10,171 bases of DNA from contig JADGJG010000988.1 of NCBI GenBank assembly GCA_027596195.1, forward strand, positions 1 through 10,171, given 5' to 3'. A program made the translations under genes and the position numbers. A model generated the notes under the pieces. The model was not told the origin of the DNA, ran no database searches, and saw nothing but the letters and a program-made list of their open reading frames with translations. Of this stretch, positions 1 to 8,056 are shown in pieces. The number at the start of each line of letters is the position of its first letter. Within the stretch, counting starts at the first letter, position 1. Origin of the DNA: Podochytrium sp. JEL0797. Its lineage: Eukaryota; Chytridiomycota; Chytridiomycetes; Chytridiales; Chytriomycetaceae.

Positions 1-46
1 TTTTTATATTAATATAATCAAATACTTTTTTTCAAAAAAAAATTAA

Positions 47-108
47 TTTTTTTTTTTTTTTTTTTTCTTTTTTTTTTTTTTTACCCCCCCCCCCCCCCCC
101 CCCCCCCC
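47..108. repeat. Homopolymer tract: poly-T followed by poly-C
   Basis: About 35 T (broken by one C at 67) run from 47 to 82, followed by a single A and then 25 C at 84-108. Reading frames through it give only poly-Lys/Gly, which are artefacts. It lies next to an AT-rich window edge and may be a replication-slippage tract. Its true length is uncertain because such tracts are error-prone in sequencing. Confidence 0.9.
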
Positions 109-216
109 TCTCATTGCCCCCTTACTATTTCCTCTAGAAAAATATATTTGTTTCATTTCCATTACCATTGTCCGAAAGTAAACATAAAACGAGAGAACTG
201 CGGGAAGCTGATTGTG

Positions 217-1034
217 ATGTCCGAGAACAATCCGTTTCTGATCCGGCGGAGGGTGAGTGGCCGATTTGCCATGGTTTTTTCCTCGTTGCTGGTTGAGGAG
301 AGTCAAATCTGCAGTTGGGTCTCCTCTGAATCTTGTGAATCCAAACAGGATGGTATTAAGTGGTCTCCATCGCGTGCATTCTGTCCGGTCATTTTGTACC
401 GGTGAGTTGGGACAGATGGGGTTCGTTTCTAATTTTCGACTTTCACCTCGTCGCAGCCAGATTGAAACTATTGACTCCAACGAACTGAATCAAGATCTTG
501 ACGAGACTCCAGACGAGTTGGAGACTGCCCTGGCTTCCCACTTTGGATCCCTCACGGGCCTTTTCCCCTCCTGTTCGGCCAAAACAGTCAAACCAAACAC
601 TCGAGCGATCAAGAACGGGCTCACGAATCGGTCCAGCACTGTCAAAGGGTCTAATGGAATCAAGTACCGCGTGGTTTCGTATTATCTGGCGTCGGACGTG
701 TTGGCCATGAAAAACAAGTCGCGAGACTTCCAACGCGGCGATGGAGACCCGATCTGGCGCGGACACAGCAGGGATTGCTGATCTTATGAGACCGTCGAAA
801 GATGTTGGGTTGAAGGATGCCGTTGCGTGCAGCGGGGTAGACTTGATGGCCGTGTATCGCGAATCGAATCCGCATTGGAAGGGTATCCGGTCTAAACCAG
901 TGAGCTCCAGTCGATCCAACTCGCGCATTGAATCACTTGACGTGTGGAATGGTAATGGAGGTGCCCGACAAGCGGGTCGACACCTGTCTGGGAGCTCCGG
1001 CGATTTTTCAGAAAATTCCGCCAATGTTTCATAA
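217..1034 (+). CDS. Possible spliced hypothetical gene, unknown product
   Basis: I do not recognise this protein and the model is weak. An ATG at 217 is followed after 12 codons by a strong donor (GTGAGT at 253). A plausible second exon is 349-401, after CCAAACAG, with a second GTGAGT donor at 402 and a CGCAG acceptor at 456. The frame then runs open from 457 towards 781. Alternatively, an unspliced frame starts at ATG 350 with an Arg/His/Ser-rich N-terminus that resembles a mitochondrial presequence; it stops at 781. A further possible 55-nt intron (about 665-719) would shift reading into another open frame that ends at the TAA at 1032-1034. The resulting protein would be Ser/Asn-rich, acidic in the middle and probably disordered. 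That 3' end would fall inside the first copy of a tandem repeat, which counts against it being conserved coding sequence. A minus-strand frame at 443-1024 is equally long, so even the strand is not certain. Confidence 0.25.
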
Positions 1035-1098
1035 AAATCAGACGAGTTATCTCACCTGTATCACAGCCCCGAATATGAAAAATACTACCCAAATAATT

Positions 1099-1111
1099 AG
1101 AACCGGGTTCT
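1099..1111. promoter_or_regulatory. Conserved 13-bp palindrome, repeat copy 1
   Basis: AGAACCGGGTTCT is two perfect 6-bp inverted arms around a central G. The identical sequence occurs in repeat copy 2 at 1258-1270 although its flanks have diverged. This fits a binding site for a dimeric factor, but no factor is identified, so the regulatory role is inference. Confidence 0.35.
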
Positions 1112-1257
1112 GCCTTTCAGTTAACCCAATAAATAATGCACCCGTCTGGGAGCTCCGCCGATTTTTCAGAAAATTCCGCAAACGTTCTATCAAAATCAGA
1201 CGAGTTCTCCCACCTTTATCACTGCGCCGAACATGAGCAATGCTACCCATATCTCTT

Positions 1258-1270
1258 AGAACCGGGTTCT
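1258..1270. promoter_or_regulatory. Conserved 13-bp palindrome, repeat copy 2
   Basis: Second identical copy of AGAACCGGGTTCT, 159 bp after the first and about 325 bp upstream of the DOMON-b561 start codon. The bases on either side differ between the two copies while the palindrome does not. Confidence 0.35.
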
Positions 1271-1300
1271 TCATTTCGGTTAACGCAATAAATTAAATTG

Positions 1301-1594
1301 GGAACGCGGCGGACACGTTTACACGGCGACGAATCTCAGCTCGCTCCTCATGATGCGCCAGAATTCTTGTCGGTTTTCTCTTTCTTGCCAGCATTCGAAC
1401 CGAGTGTCGCAACCCCCAACACCCATTTTTTCCTGCACCCTCGGCTCACAAGCCGCAGGCCGAAACAGGCGAGCCTTTTTGTTCGAATTTCTTTGGTGTC
1501 ATTCAAGGTTTCTCATTCTCGCAAATAGATGGAAAGAGGAGAGAAAGGAGGCGGAAAAAATATTCCAATTTGGGAACTGCATCGAAAACACACC
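1301..1594 (+). promoter_or_regulatory. Upstream region of the DOMON-b561 gene
   Basis: This stretch holds no convincing gene. Two open frames overlap it, but they have no recognisable content and end just before the next start codon. It contains a pyrimidine-rich segment (about 1370-1520) and a purine-rich leader (about 1530-1560). The start codon context is CACCATG. I see no clear TATA box. Confidence 0.3.
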
Positions 1595-3545
1595 ATGATC
1601 ATATTGCTCTCCCTTCTTGCACAATCTGCCCTCGCCATGTGGTGCTACCCGTCCGGCACTTCAGTGACCGGCACCGGCACCGCTACGCCCAGCGTGTGCA
1701 TCGGCGCACACGACCTAGGCACCGGAGCGACCCAGTTTACGCTGTTTGCGGGCGTGGGCGGCTGGGCCGGGTTCGCCCTATCTTCGCAGCCCGGCGACAA
1801 CATGGGGCCGGGAGATGCCGTTGTAGCGTACCTGGACAAGACCCAGAAGGTTGCCGTGGCCTCGTTTGTGCTGGCGGGACCAGGTGCAATCACTCCCAAT
1901 ACCGCAAATGTACGTTATACCTTCATGGAGTGGTTTCTGAATGTGTGTGTGGGGTAGGACTGCTGGATTATCCAAACTAACACTCTCATCTTCAGCCCTG
2001 GTCCCTCGTGCCCCTCAACACAACCATCCCACAACCATCCTGGGCCCCGATCGCTGCCTCCTTCACGAAATCAAACGCTGCTGTGGGCACGGGCGGTCTG
2101 CCAATCAATGTTGGCGCCACATCCAACTTCATATTTGGTGAGTCAGACTTCTCCCCCTTTTAATCAAGTCACATGCGCTGAAATTTTTTTTCCCATGAAT
2201 TGATCCTCGCTGCGTCAATCACAAATCCAGCATGGTGCTCCACCCCCGTTATAGTCAATTCCGACGGATCCCTTACCCTCCCGATGCATGGTACAAACAA
2301 CCACACGGGGGTCACGGCCGAAATCCTTTCGTCCTCGGGAGGATCGGGACCCAGCATTATTCCACTCCCTGCCTCTCTGTCAATGTCCATGATTGTTCTT
2401 ATCCATGTGATTCTCATGTCACTCGCATTCGTGCTGATCCCGCCGTTCGCCATGTTTGTTGCCATGTTTTTGAGGGAAAAGTTGCGCGACACGTGGTTTG
2501 CCGTGCATCTCGGATTGATGCTGGGTGGGACGCTGTTACTGGGAGTGCTAGGTGCCGTGGTGATGGTGTTGTTTTATCCAGGTCCATTATTCGGAACGAT
2601 TCATCAGGTAAGAAATTTTCTTGTACCATTCTCATAAACCCGCTAACGCCGCCTCTTACTCTTGAACCCCCCCCCCCCCCCCCCCACCCCCAGATTCTCG
2701 GAGTCTCCACCATCGTCCTCCTCTTCTTCCAACTCGGCCTCGGCATCTACGCCCGCTCAGCCTCCTCCCCACTCCCCGCCCAAATCCACAAATACTTTGG
2801 CCTCGTCCTTACCTACCTCGTCGTCCCCATCCAAGTATACCTCGGCTTCTCGGGATATACCTCCCTCGTGGGCACTCCCGCGCCACTGTGGCTCATGTGT
2901 GTGCCGATCGGCTTTGCCGTGATTGGACTCGGGACGCTTGCCGCGGGATACTTTTTGTTGCCGTATGGGGAGGCGGATGCGTATCAACGGGATCCGTATG
3001 GTGGCGGCGGGAAAAGGGGCAACTACGGTGGTGTCGGGCAAGGCGGGAGGAGAGATTTTGTTGAGTTGGAGAGGTCGAGGGAGTATGGCGGGTCGTCGAC
3101 AACGAGAGGGGGTGGTGGGGGTGGTGGGGTGAGTAGGAATGGAAGCCGTAATGCGAGTCGGAATGAGGCGGGAGGCGGGTATTCTGGAAACGGAAGGAGT
3201 GGGCGCGGTGCTGCGGGTGCTGGTGCGGATTATCCCGGTAGTGGCAGCGGAAATGGTAGGAGTGGAAACGGAAGAGACTATCAGGGCGCGCCGAGGGGTG
3301 GTGCGGGTGCAAGCAGCGGAGGCCATGGTGGTGGCGGAGGAGGAGGAGATTATAATGCGTCCAGGAAAGCGCCAGCTCGGTCTGAAGGCGGTGGTGCGTC
3401 GTCGTCGAATGGGCATTACGACCCCATGGCAATCAGGGAGAGTCCGAGCAGGGCGCATCCCGGACAGCAAGGGAGTGTGAATCGAAGCGCGTCGAGGTCG
3501 AGGAGGCAGGTGGGAGGACAGGACAACCGCGCAGAACATTATTGA
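1595..3545 (+). CDS. DOMON-cytochrome b561 transmembrane oxidoreductase with Gly-rich tail
   Basis: Predicted secretory-pathway or plasma-membrane electron-transfer protein: an extracellular DOMON domain feeds a di-heme b561 core that moves electrons across the membrane. Exons are 1595-1909, 1996-2137, 2231-2607 and 2694-3545 (561 aa), with donors GTACGT, GTGAGT, GTGAGT and then GTAAGA; all introns end in CAG and phases agree. The start at 1595 gives a short signal peptide (residues 1-14, ending SALA). The DOMON-like region is about 15-175, with GGWAGFALS and GDAVVAYLD motifs. The b561 core (about 205-365) has the four expected heme histidines at 211, 245, 277 (TIHQILG) and 310 (QIHKYFG) in successive helices. 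Residues from about 371 to 561 form a low-complexity Gly/Ser/Arg/Asn tail. Cellobiose-dehydrogenase-like or ferric-reductase roles are possible for DOMON-b561 proteins, but the substrate cannot be read here. The gene ends tail-to-tail with the GT8-GT34 gene. Confidence 0.9.
2667..2685 (+). repeat. Poly-C tract inside intron 3 of the DOMON-b561 gene
   Basis: Nineteen consecutive C, followed by ACCCC, lie directly before the CAG acceptor at 2693. The run replaces the usual mixed polypyrimidine tract. It may be prone to length change, and the acceptor sits only 8 nt past its end. Confidence 0.85.
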
Positions 3546-3619
3546 GTTGAAAGCAGAGAAAAATAGATATTTTTCGATTCCCTTCCCCTTTCTTTTATTA
3601 TATAAAAATCAAAAAAAAG
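3546..3619. other. Short convergent intergenic spacer
   Basis: Only 74 bp separate the stop codons of the DOMON-b561 gene (+) and the GT8-GT34 gene (-). The spacer is very AT-rich, with TTTTATTATATAAAA and an A-run. Both transcripts probably form their 3' ends here and may overlap. Confidence 0.4.
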
Positions 3620-5412
3620 TTATATTTCCACATATCCCATCTCCTCCAAATAATTATACAAAAACACCCATCCATACCAAGGGGAATGCACCACCAAATC
3701 TCCAGGAGTATATCTGGGCTCCGGGCCGTGATTGTAAGAGTTGAATAGGTTCTGTCTGATTTGAGGCAATTCGTACAAGTGTTTCTCTGTCTCCACCTCC
3801 TTGTCATCGTACATTCGAACCATGGCCCATTGCTCCTGGGACATGTGCTCATCGGGCTCGTGCAGCTTCCATTGTGGGAAAAAGATGGTTTTCGTCCATT
3901 CCGAGCAGCGAAGGAAAAAGGAACCGGCGTTGAACGCTTGTCCGAGGTCCTTGGCAATGATCACATCAACGGCAACCAAATGCGTGGCTTCGATCACGAG
4001 TTTCCCAATCAACACACGAAGATCAATTGTCTTGTTCATTATCATGGCATTGCGCCCATCTAGGAGCCAGATCCAGTCGAAATGCGGGGCAAGGCGTTCT
4101 GCAGTGTGTGCTTTTTGCCAGACAGCGTTGCGAGCTGTGACTTCGGTTTCGACAAAGTGCGAGACTTGTGGATGAAACGAGATGTAGTTTTGCCTGTTCT
4201 TCACTGTGCGGTTGAAAACGTGGGATTCGGTGCCGTTTGGCAAAACTAATTAACGGAGAAAAAAAAAGTTAAACTAGAAAAAAGGAAAAGGGTTTCGCAC
4301 TCACTAGTAAGAATGACGAACGTGGAAGCGAACGTGTTGGCGCGTAACGTCACTTGCCAGTCATCAAACGACTCCGGAACGATCCCCACATCGCTGCGCC
4401 CCCACTGCGCAACTTGATAGTCAAACAGCGTGCGCATGTCCGTCTTCCACTGCTCAAACACAGGAACTGCAGCGTACGTGGCTTGGATGTTCCAAAAATC
4501 GTGCTGGATCACGCTGGCCTTGGAGACTTGAGTTGGCCTGCGAATGGCGGCGTTTTGGAAGTTGAAGGTATCAGGAAGACGGGACCAACTGCTGCACGCG
4601 GAGAATCCTTCAGCGGAGAAGTATGTGTTAAAGAAATCTTGATCGAGGAAAAATGCGGACAAATCGCATTCCGAAACCGAATCAATCATTCTATTCATCC
4701 GAGAAATCGAGGGTGCGAATAGAAGTACGCTGGAATCGAATTTCGTCGGACCAAAAGCGAGCGAGGCAACTGCTCCGAAATACCCATCACGATTACTGTG
4801 TGCAAATAAGGCGGCGAGGTCCAAGTCATTGCTCAAGAGAATGTTGCTGTCCATATACAGGATCGAGGAGTAGATGTTTTGAAGTCCAAACAAGTGAATC
4901 TTGGAAAAACACGCCACGCACGGTTTGTGCGAGCCAGTCGCCGTGTGCTCGAGAGCAGGAAGTAGGAGAAGCCTTGCACCAAGACGGATGAGCGAAGTTT
5001 GGTGTGGCTCTGGAATTGTTCCCGTGTGCCCAACCACGAATTCCACGTCTTGAGTGTGGTTAAGCTGGGAGAATGTGTGCGCCATTAGAAGGGTGTCAGA
5101 AAAATGCGTGTCGTACGCGGTGGTGGCGGAGTCCGGGGAAGTGTAGAGAGTGATGAGGGCTTTGGGCTTCACTTTCAGCTCATCTGATGAGGGACGGATG
5201 TGGTAGGAAATTGACGAGACGTCGTTGTTGAGATCACATGCGGCCGGTCCAACGGTGTTCACGGAGGTAATTGCGATGGATTGAAACAAGTTCAGGAGGA
5301 GGAAAACAGCCAGCAATAATCCGAGCTTGAGCTTGCCGGATGCGAAATGACCGATTCCAGCGAACACTTGTGGGGCTTCCTTGTGCCAACTAAATCGTTG
5401 AGATATCCTCAT
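3620..5412 (-). CDS. Fused GT8-like and GT34-like glycosyltransferase, type II membrane protein
   Basis: Exon 1 is 5412-4305 and exon 2 is 4245-3620; the 59-nt intron has donor GTGAGT and acceptor TTAG, phase 1. From ATG 5412 the product has 577 aa: a short basic N-terminus, one membrane anchor (about 28-48), a GT8-like domain (about 80-330) and a GT34-like domain (about 360-577). In-frame ATGs exist upstream (5505, 5451), but ATG 5412 gives the cleanest type II topology. GT8 features: the SKIHLFGL and SILYMDSN region, the LDQDFFNTYF motif and a late IQHDFWN. GT34 features: FVILT strand, NRQNYISFH, DWIWLLD, IIAKDLGQAFNAGSFFLR, EQWAM, LPQIRQNLFNSY and a terminal PGDLVVH. GT34 members in fungi and plants transfer Gal, Man or Xyl from nucleotide sugars; GT8 is also a retaining family. 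The domain boundary lies inside exon 1 and GT34 strand 1 is encoded before the intron, so this is one gene. The metal-binding DXD is DSN (188-190) in GT8 and DGRN (432-435) in GT34, so activity of either half is doubtful. Confidence 0.85.
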
Positions 5413-5763
5413 GCTGTTCAAGTTCTTTTCAAAAAGTAATTGATTCCACATTCCGACAAAAGCAGTAAAAATAATTAATCCCTTTTTTGCAAAATTGTGA
5501 CGCATTCGGAAATGAACGATTTTGTATTGCGATACACAACGTGGGATCCTAATGAATAGGGGAGTCTGGGGTATCCTCAGCACTCCACTTTTCCGTACCA
5601 GCCGTACCGTGCCGTGCGTTGGATATCTCCCAGAATTTGATTGCCCTTCAACTCTCGATGCGTCAGGAAGACTTTTTTAACCTTCAACTAAAAAAATGTT
5701 AAATGAAAAAGATACGCATTCATCACTCCCTTTATCTCAATAAAAAAAACAAACAAAAAACGT
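5413..5763. promoter_or_regulatory. Divergent promoter region between the GT8-GT34 and GT31 genes
   Basis: This 351-bp spacer lies between the head-to-head start codons at 5412 (-) and 5764 (+), and may drive both genes. It contains the first copy of a 65-bp dispersed repeat (5467-5531) and an A-rich leader (about 5738-5760) just before the GT31 start. If an upstream ATG is used for the minus gene, the spacer shrinks accordingly. I see no coding content of its own. Confidence 0.4.
5467..5531 (+). repeat. Dispersed 65-bp repeat, copy A
   Basis: The segment matches 8057-8122 in the same orientation at about 90% of positions by eye. Shared blocks are AAAAATAATT, CTTTTTTGCAAAATTGTG, ACGCATT and GGAAATGAACG. 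It lies upstream of the minus-strand GT8-GT34 gene and includes an in-frame ATG (5505-5503) for that gene. It also carries TGTGACGCA, an imperfect bZIP-type half-site. Copy B adjoins a recombinase relic, so the repeat may be a mobile-element end; that is inference. Confidence 0.8.
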
Positions 5764-7178
5764 ATGACCGTAATCTCTGCCACCAAACGCACGTTCTCCA
5801 TCATCCTCGTCTGCTTCGCCATAGTGGTGATCCTCCAAGCCCAACTCCACACCAACAGTTCCTCACCCATTACTCCCACCACTACTGCTCCCACCAGAGC
5901 GAACACGTACCCGCACCTCGCCCTCGCGCTCAAAACTGGCGCAGAAACCGCTGCAAGTCGCAGCGCGATCCAACTCCTCACGTTCCTCCGTGACGCTGCG
6001 AACGTGCTCGTGATTGCAGAAGCGCCGCATGTCAAGATTGGCGGTGTGAATGTAATAGATATGTATTCCGGGCTGTACGACCGGATTGAAGAGAAAATGA
6101 AAGGGAGGAGGGGGGATGCTGTGAAGGGCGGGTCGGCAGAGTCTACAGGATGGTGAGTTCGTAACCTTTTTGTTTTTTTGTTAAAGTATACCAAACAAAC
6201 AGGCAATTGGATGCCCATAAAAACCTACCTGGGTTCCAGCTCTTGTATGAACGATTTCCAGACGCAGAATGGTATATACAAACAAAATTCTTCGATTTCG
6301 TGTTCTCACGATCAATTGACAGGTACATCATGTTTGATGATGATGCGTACGTCCTCCTCGATAACTACGCTACCCATTTGGCCACCTTGAATCCTGATGA
6401 CGATTGGTACCTTGGACAACCAACCCTTTTTGCTGGGTGTGATGGTGTCACAAACTACGGAGACGGACCGCTGTTTGCACAGGGGGGTGCCGGGATTGTG
6501 GTTTCGAGGGGGGCCATGAAGAAAATGGTTCCGGTTTTAGGTAATTGTTTGTCTTTTTTAAAAGTGAATAACTCCCCTTGAATTTCCATAGACAATTGCA
6601 TTCTCAAATACAGAGACTGCTGGGCGGGAGACGTCCGTGTAGCTCTCTGCATGCGCGATGCTGGCGTTCTCATTACTGGAACCGGCGACGTTTACCAAAG
6701 CCCGTGAGTTTTTTAACCCTCGCATCTCCCTCTTTCTGGCCAATCCATCGTCTCACCAAAAACACACAGACCCAACACAGACTTTGAATACCCCGACTCC
6801 CCATGCACCCAACCCCTCGTGTTCCACAAAACCCTGCCCCACCAAATCCAATCCCTCTTCGAAGCGCAACACGCGACGCCCCGCAACCGAACCACTTTCG
6901 CCGACATTTATCATCACATGCACTTCAACAACACGTTCTCTCGCGTTTCGGGAGACTTAAAGATTCTCAAAGACACGTTTATCGCCGGTCACGAAAGGGA
7001 GAAACGCGAAACGGAGAGTGCAGAAGCGTGTTTGAGTGTATGTGAGAGTGTTGGGGAGTGTGTGGCTTGGACTTGGTGGGAGGGCGGGTGCGTGGTCAAG
7101 CATGGGCCCGGGAGGGTGGAGGAGCGGGAGGGGATGTGGGGTGGAGTTTTGGCGGAGAGATATCGGTGTAAAGGTTGA
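5764..7178 (+). CDS. GT31-family (Fringe/C1GalT-like) glycosyltransferase with Cys-rich tail
   Basis: Predicted Golgi type II enzyme of the inverting beta-glycosyltransferase family that includes Fringe, core-1 GalT and fungal GT31 proteins. Exons are 5764-6152, 6203-6271, 6323-6540, 6592-6703 and 6770-7178 (398 aa); introns are 50, 51, 51, 49+2 (that is 51) and 66 nt in order of their boundaries, and phases agree. Membrane anchor about residues 11-26. Family hallmarks: GWQ/LDAHKNLP-like segment W130-P139, PDAEWYIMFDDDAYV with DDD at 158-160 as metal site, PDDDWYLGQP, FAQGGAGIVVSRGAM, DNCILKYRDCWAGDVRVALC, and a late VFHKTLP. The last about 55 residues have five Cys in a PAN/apple-like pattern (EACLSVC, GECVAWTWW, GGCVVK, RYRC), which may bind glycan or protein; this is tentative. 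Intron 2 (6272-6322) has no stop and a length divisible by three, so gene finders could miss it. The conserved WY-I-DDD spacing supports splicing. The donor sugar cannot be read from sequence. Confidence 0.87.
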
Positions 7179-7228
7179 GAATATTTTTGCGAGTTGATTT
7201 GGAAGGAGATACTTCGAAAAACACCCAT

Positions 7229-7234
7229 ATTAAA
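7229..7234 (+). terminator. Possible polyadenylation signal of the GT31 gene
   Basis: ATTAAA lies about 50 nt after the GT31 stop codon in AT-rich sequence. It matches the common eukaryotic variant hexamer, but fungal signals are loose, so this is tentative. Confidence 0.3.
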
Positions 7235-7336
7235 GATATAAAATGCGTGAAGGGGTGAAGATGAAATTCAGATGAGCCCCGTCGTGAATAGTGCAATGAG
7301 ATCCGGCCTGCTTGGAGAGTGGATCAACCGTAAAGC

Positions 7337-7355
7337 GAATAAAAGGCTTTTATTC
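7337..7355. terminator. 19-bp palindrome with AATAAA on both strands
   Basis: GAATAAAAG, a central G, then CTTTTATTC form perfect 9-bp inverted arms. Each strand therefore presents AATAAA. It lies between the 3' end of the GT31 gene (+) and the 3' side of the minus-strand recombinase relic, where a shared two-way polyadenylation signal would fit. Function is inference. Confidence 0.35.
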
Positions 7356-7462
7356 TCAAACAAAACGTTTGCACGTAGCAAGAGGCAAGCGTGCCTTCGC
7401 GGAGTGGCTGGAATCCGTCAAAGTGCATCTCGTCAACATGAGTAGCACACCACGACGTGGCC

Positions 7463-7862
7463 CTATCCGGCGCTACCATGGGGTCTTGGCGGCGTAGGCT
7501 TGGGAGAAGGCGATAGAGGGAAGAGGCCACCGGAGATGAGAGACTTGATGGGAACTCGGGCAGTTGCGAGGGCTTGCTGCAAGACAACGAAGTCGCTAAT
7601 GTAGACTTGCCAAGACTCAGAGAACCAAAGGCCGAGGACCATGATGAACCTTGAGGGAAGCCTTGGTGAGCGTAGAACGTCGCGCCACCAGCGCGGAGAG
7701 GCTTGGAACCCAGGCGCGGCAAACCGAGGATGACGCATAATCTCGTGAGGTCCCTAGATCGTGTGGGCATGGTGCCATTGGACTTGAGGAGGAGATAGTC
7801 CGGATCGTTGGGGTGAAGGAGAGAGGAGAGATTTGGAGCGAAGGTAACCGTGCGCCATCGTG
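7463..7862 (-). pseudogene. Degraded tyrosine recombinase, C-terminal part (DIRS/Crypton-like)
   Basis: Read on the minus strand, one frame gives PDYLLLKSNG, TRSRDLTRLCVILGLP and KPLRAGGATFYAHQGFP. A neighbouring frame then continues with RFIMVLGLWFSESWQVYI. Together these follow the C-terminal layout of tyrosine recombinases in fungal DIRS-like and Crypton elements: an LTRS-type helix, then H-x-L-R-x-G-G-A-T, then a lGRW-S-x-x-x-x-YI block ending in the catalytic Tyr. Differences here are Lys (7704-7702) where His is usual and GLW for GRW. Trp and the final Tyr are kept. The frame change near 7655-7650, with no splice signal there, marks it as broken. The first catalytic Arg region is not visible. 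The frame further downstream on this strand (to about 7324) shows nothing recognisable. The call rests on motif layout only. Confidence 0.5.
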
Positions 7863-8035
7863 AGAGTGTCGCATCCGCCGAGTTTTCGGTCCAGCTCTGG
7901 GATGGCGCCTACTGCCTTTTCAAATGCGGTACTTAGACTGCAGAGCACATACTCAACAAGCGATTTTGCACAATTGGGGCTCTTAAAAAACGGAAAATAC
8001 AGTTTGATGGCCTCGCGGAGTTTCCCGGGATCCAC
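7754..8035 (-). pseudogene. Minus-strand ORF next to the recombinase relic, unknown
   Basis: From ATG 8035 a 93-codon frame begins MDPGKLREAIKLYFPFF and continues through CAKSLVEYVLCSLSTAFEKAVGAIPELDRKLGG. The first about 60 residues look like a helical, normally composed protein. The last part turns Ser/Pro-rich where the neighbouring frame carries the recombinase-like sequence, so a frameshift probably separates the two. The sequence upstream of the ATG contains TTCGTTCACAG, which could be a splice acceptor, so this may be an internal exon. I do not recognise a family. It may be the N-terminal part of the same decayed element. Confidence 0.25.
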
Positions 8036-8056
8036 TTTGCTGTGAACGAAAGGAGG

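Larger units (their letters stand above)
984..1300 (+). repeat. Two-copy tandem duplication, unit about 158 bp
   Basis: Copy 1 (about 984-1141) and copy 2 (about 1142-1300) align over their whole length with a 158-159 nt offset. Both begin GTCTGGGAGCTCC and share CGATTTTTCAGAAAATTCCG, ATCAGACGAGTT, the palindrome AGAACCGGGTTCT and a closing CAATAAAT. By eye about 80-85% of positions match, so the duplication is not recent. The copies share no intact reading frame and look non-coding. They end about 295 bp upstream of the start codon of the DOMON-b561 gene. Confidence 0.9.

Noticed and set aside
84..108. Poly-C tract as a telomere-like end
   Set aside because: It is a pure homopolymer with no repeating unit such as TTAGGG or CCCTAA, so telomeric identity is not supported.
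43..480. Minus-strand ORF ending in poly-Gly and poly-Lys
   Set aside because: Its tail is only the translated homopolymer tract, and the rest has no protein-like features.
443..1024. 193-codon minus-strand ORF opposite the first hypothetical gene
   Set aside because: It has no recognisable motif, its start lies inside the tandem repeat, and it overlaps a plus-strand frame with strong splice donors. It cannot be excluded, but nothing supports it.
2757..3539. Long minus-strand ORFs (up to 260 codons) opposite the b561 tail
   Set aside because: They are Ser/Thr/Pro/His-rich shadows of the Gly-rich coding repeats on the plus strand, with no domain content.
4653..5033. ORFs on both strands inside GT8-GT34 exon 1
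   Set aside because: They are out-of-frame shadows of an exon with clear GT8 motifs.
6560..6581. Read-through of the GT31 frame past 6540 to a stop at 6581
   Set aside because: It would truncate the enzyme in mid-domain. The GTAATT donor and CCATAG acceptor restore the conserved DNC-x-WAGDV segment.
7312..7497. 61-codon plus-strand ORF after the GT31 gene
   Set aside because: It is short and unrecognised, it spans a polyadenylation-like palindrome, and it lies opposite the recombinase relic.
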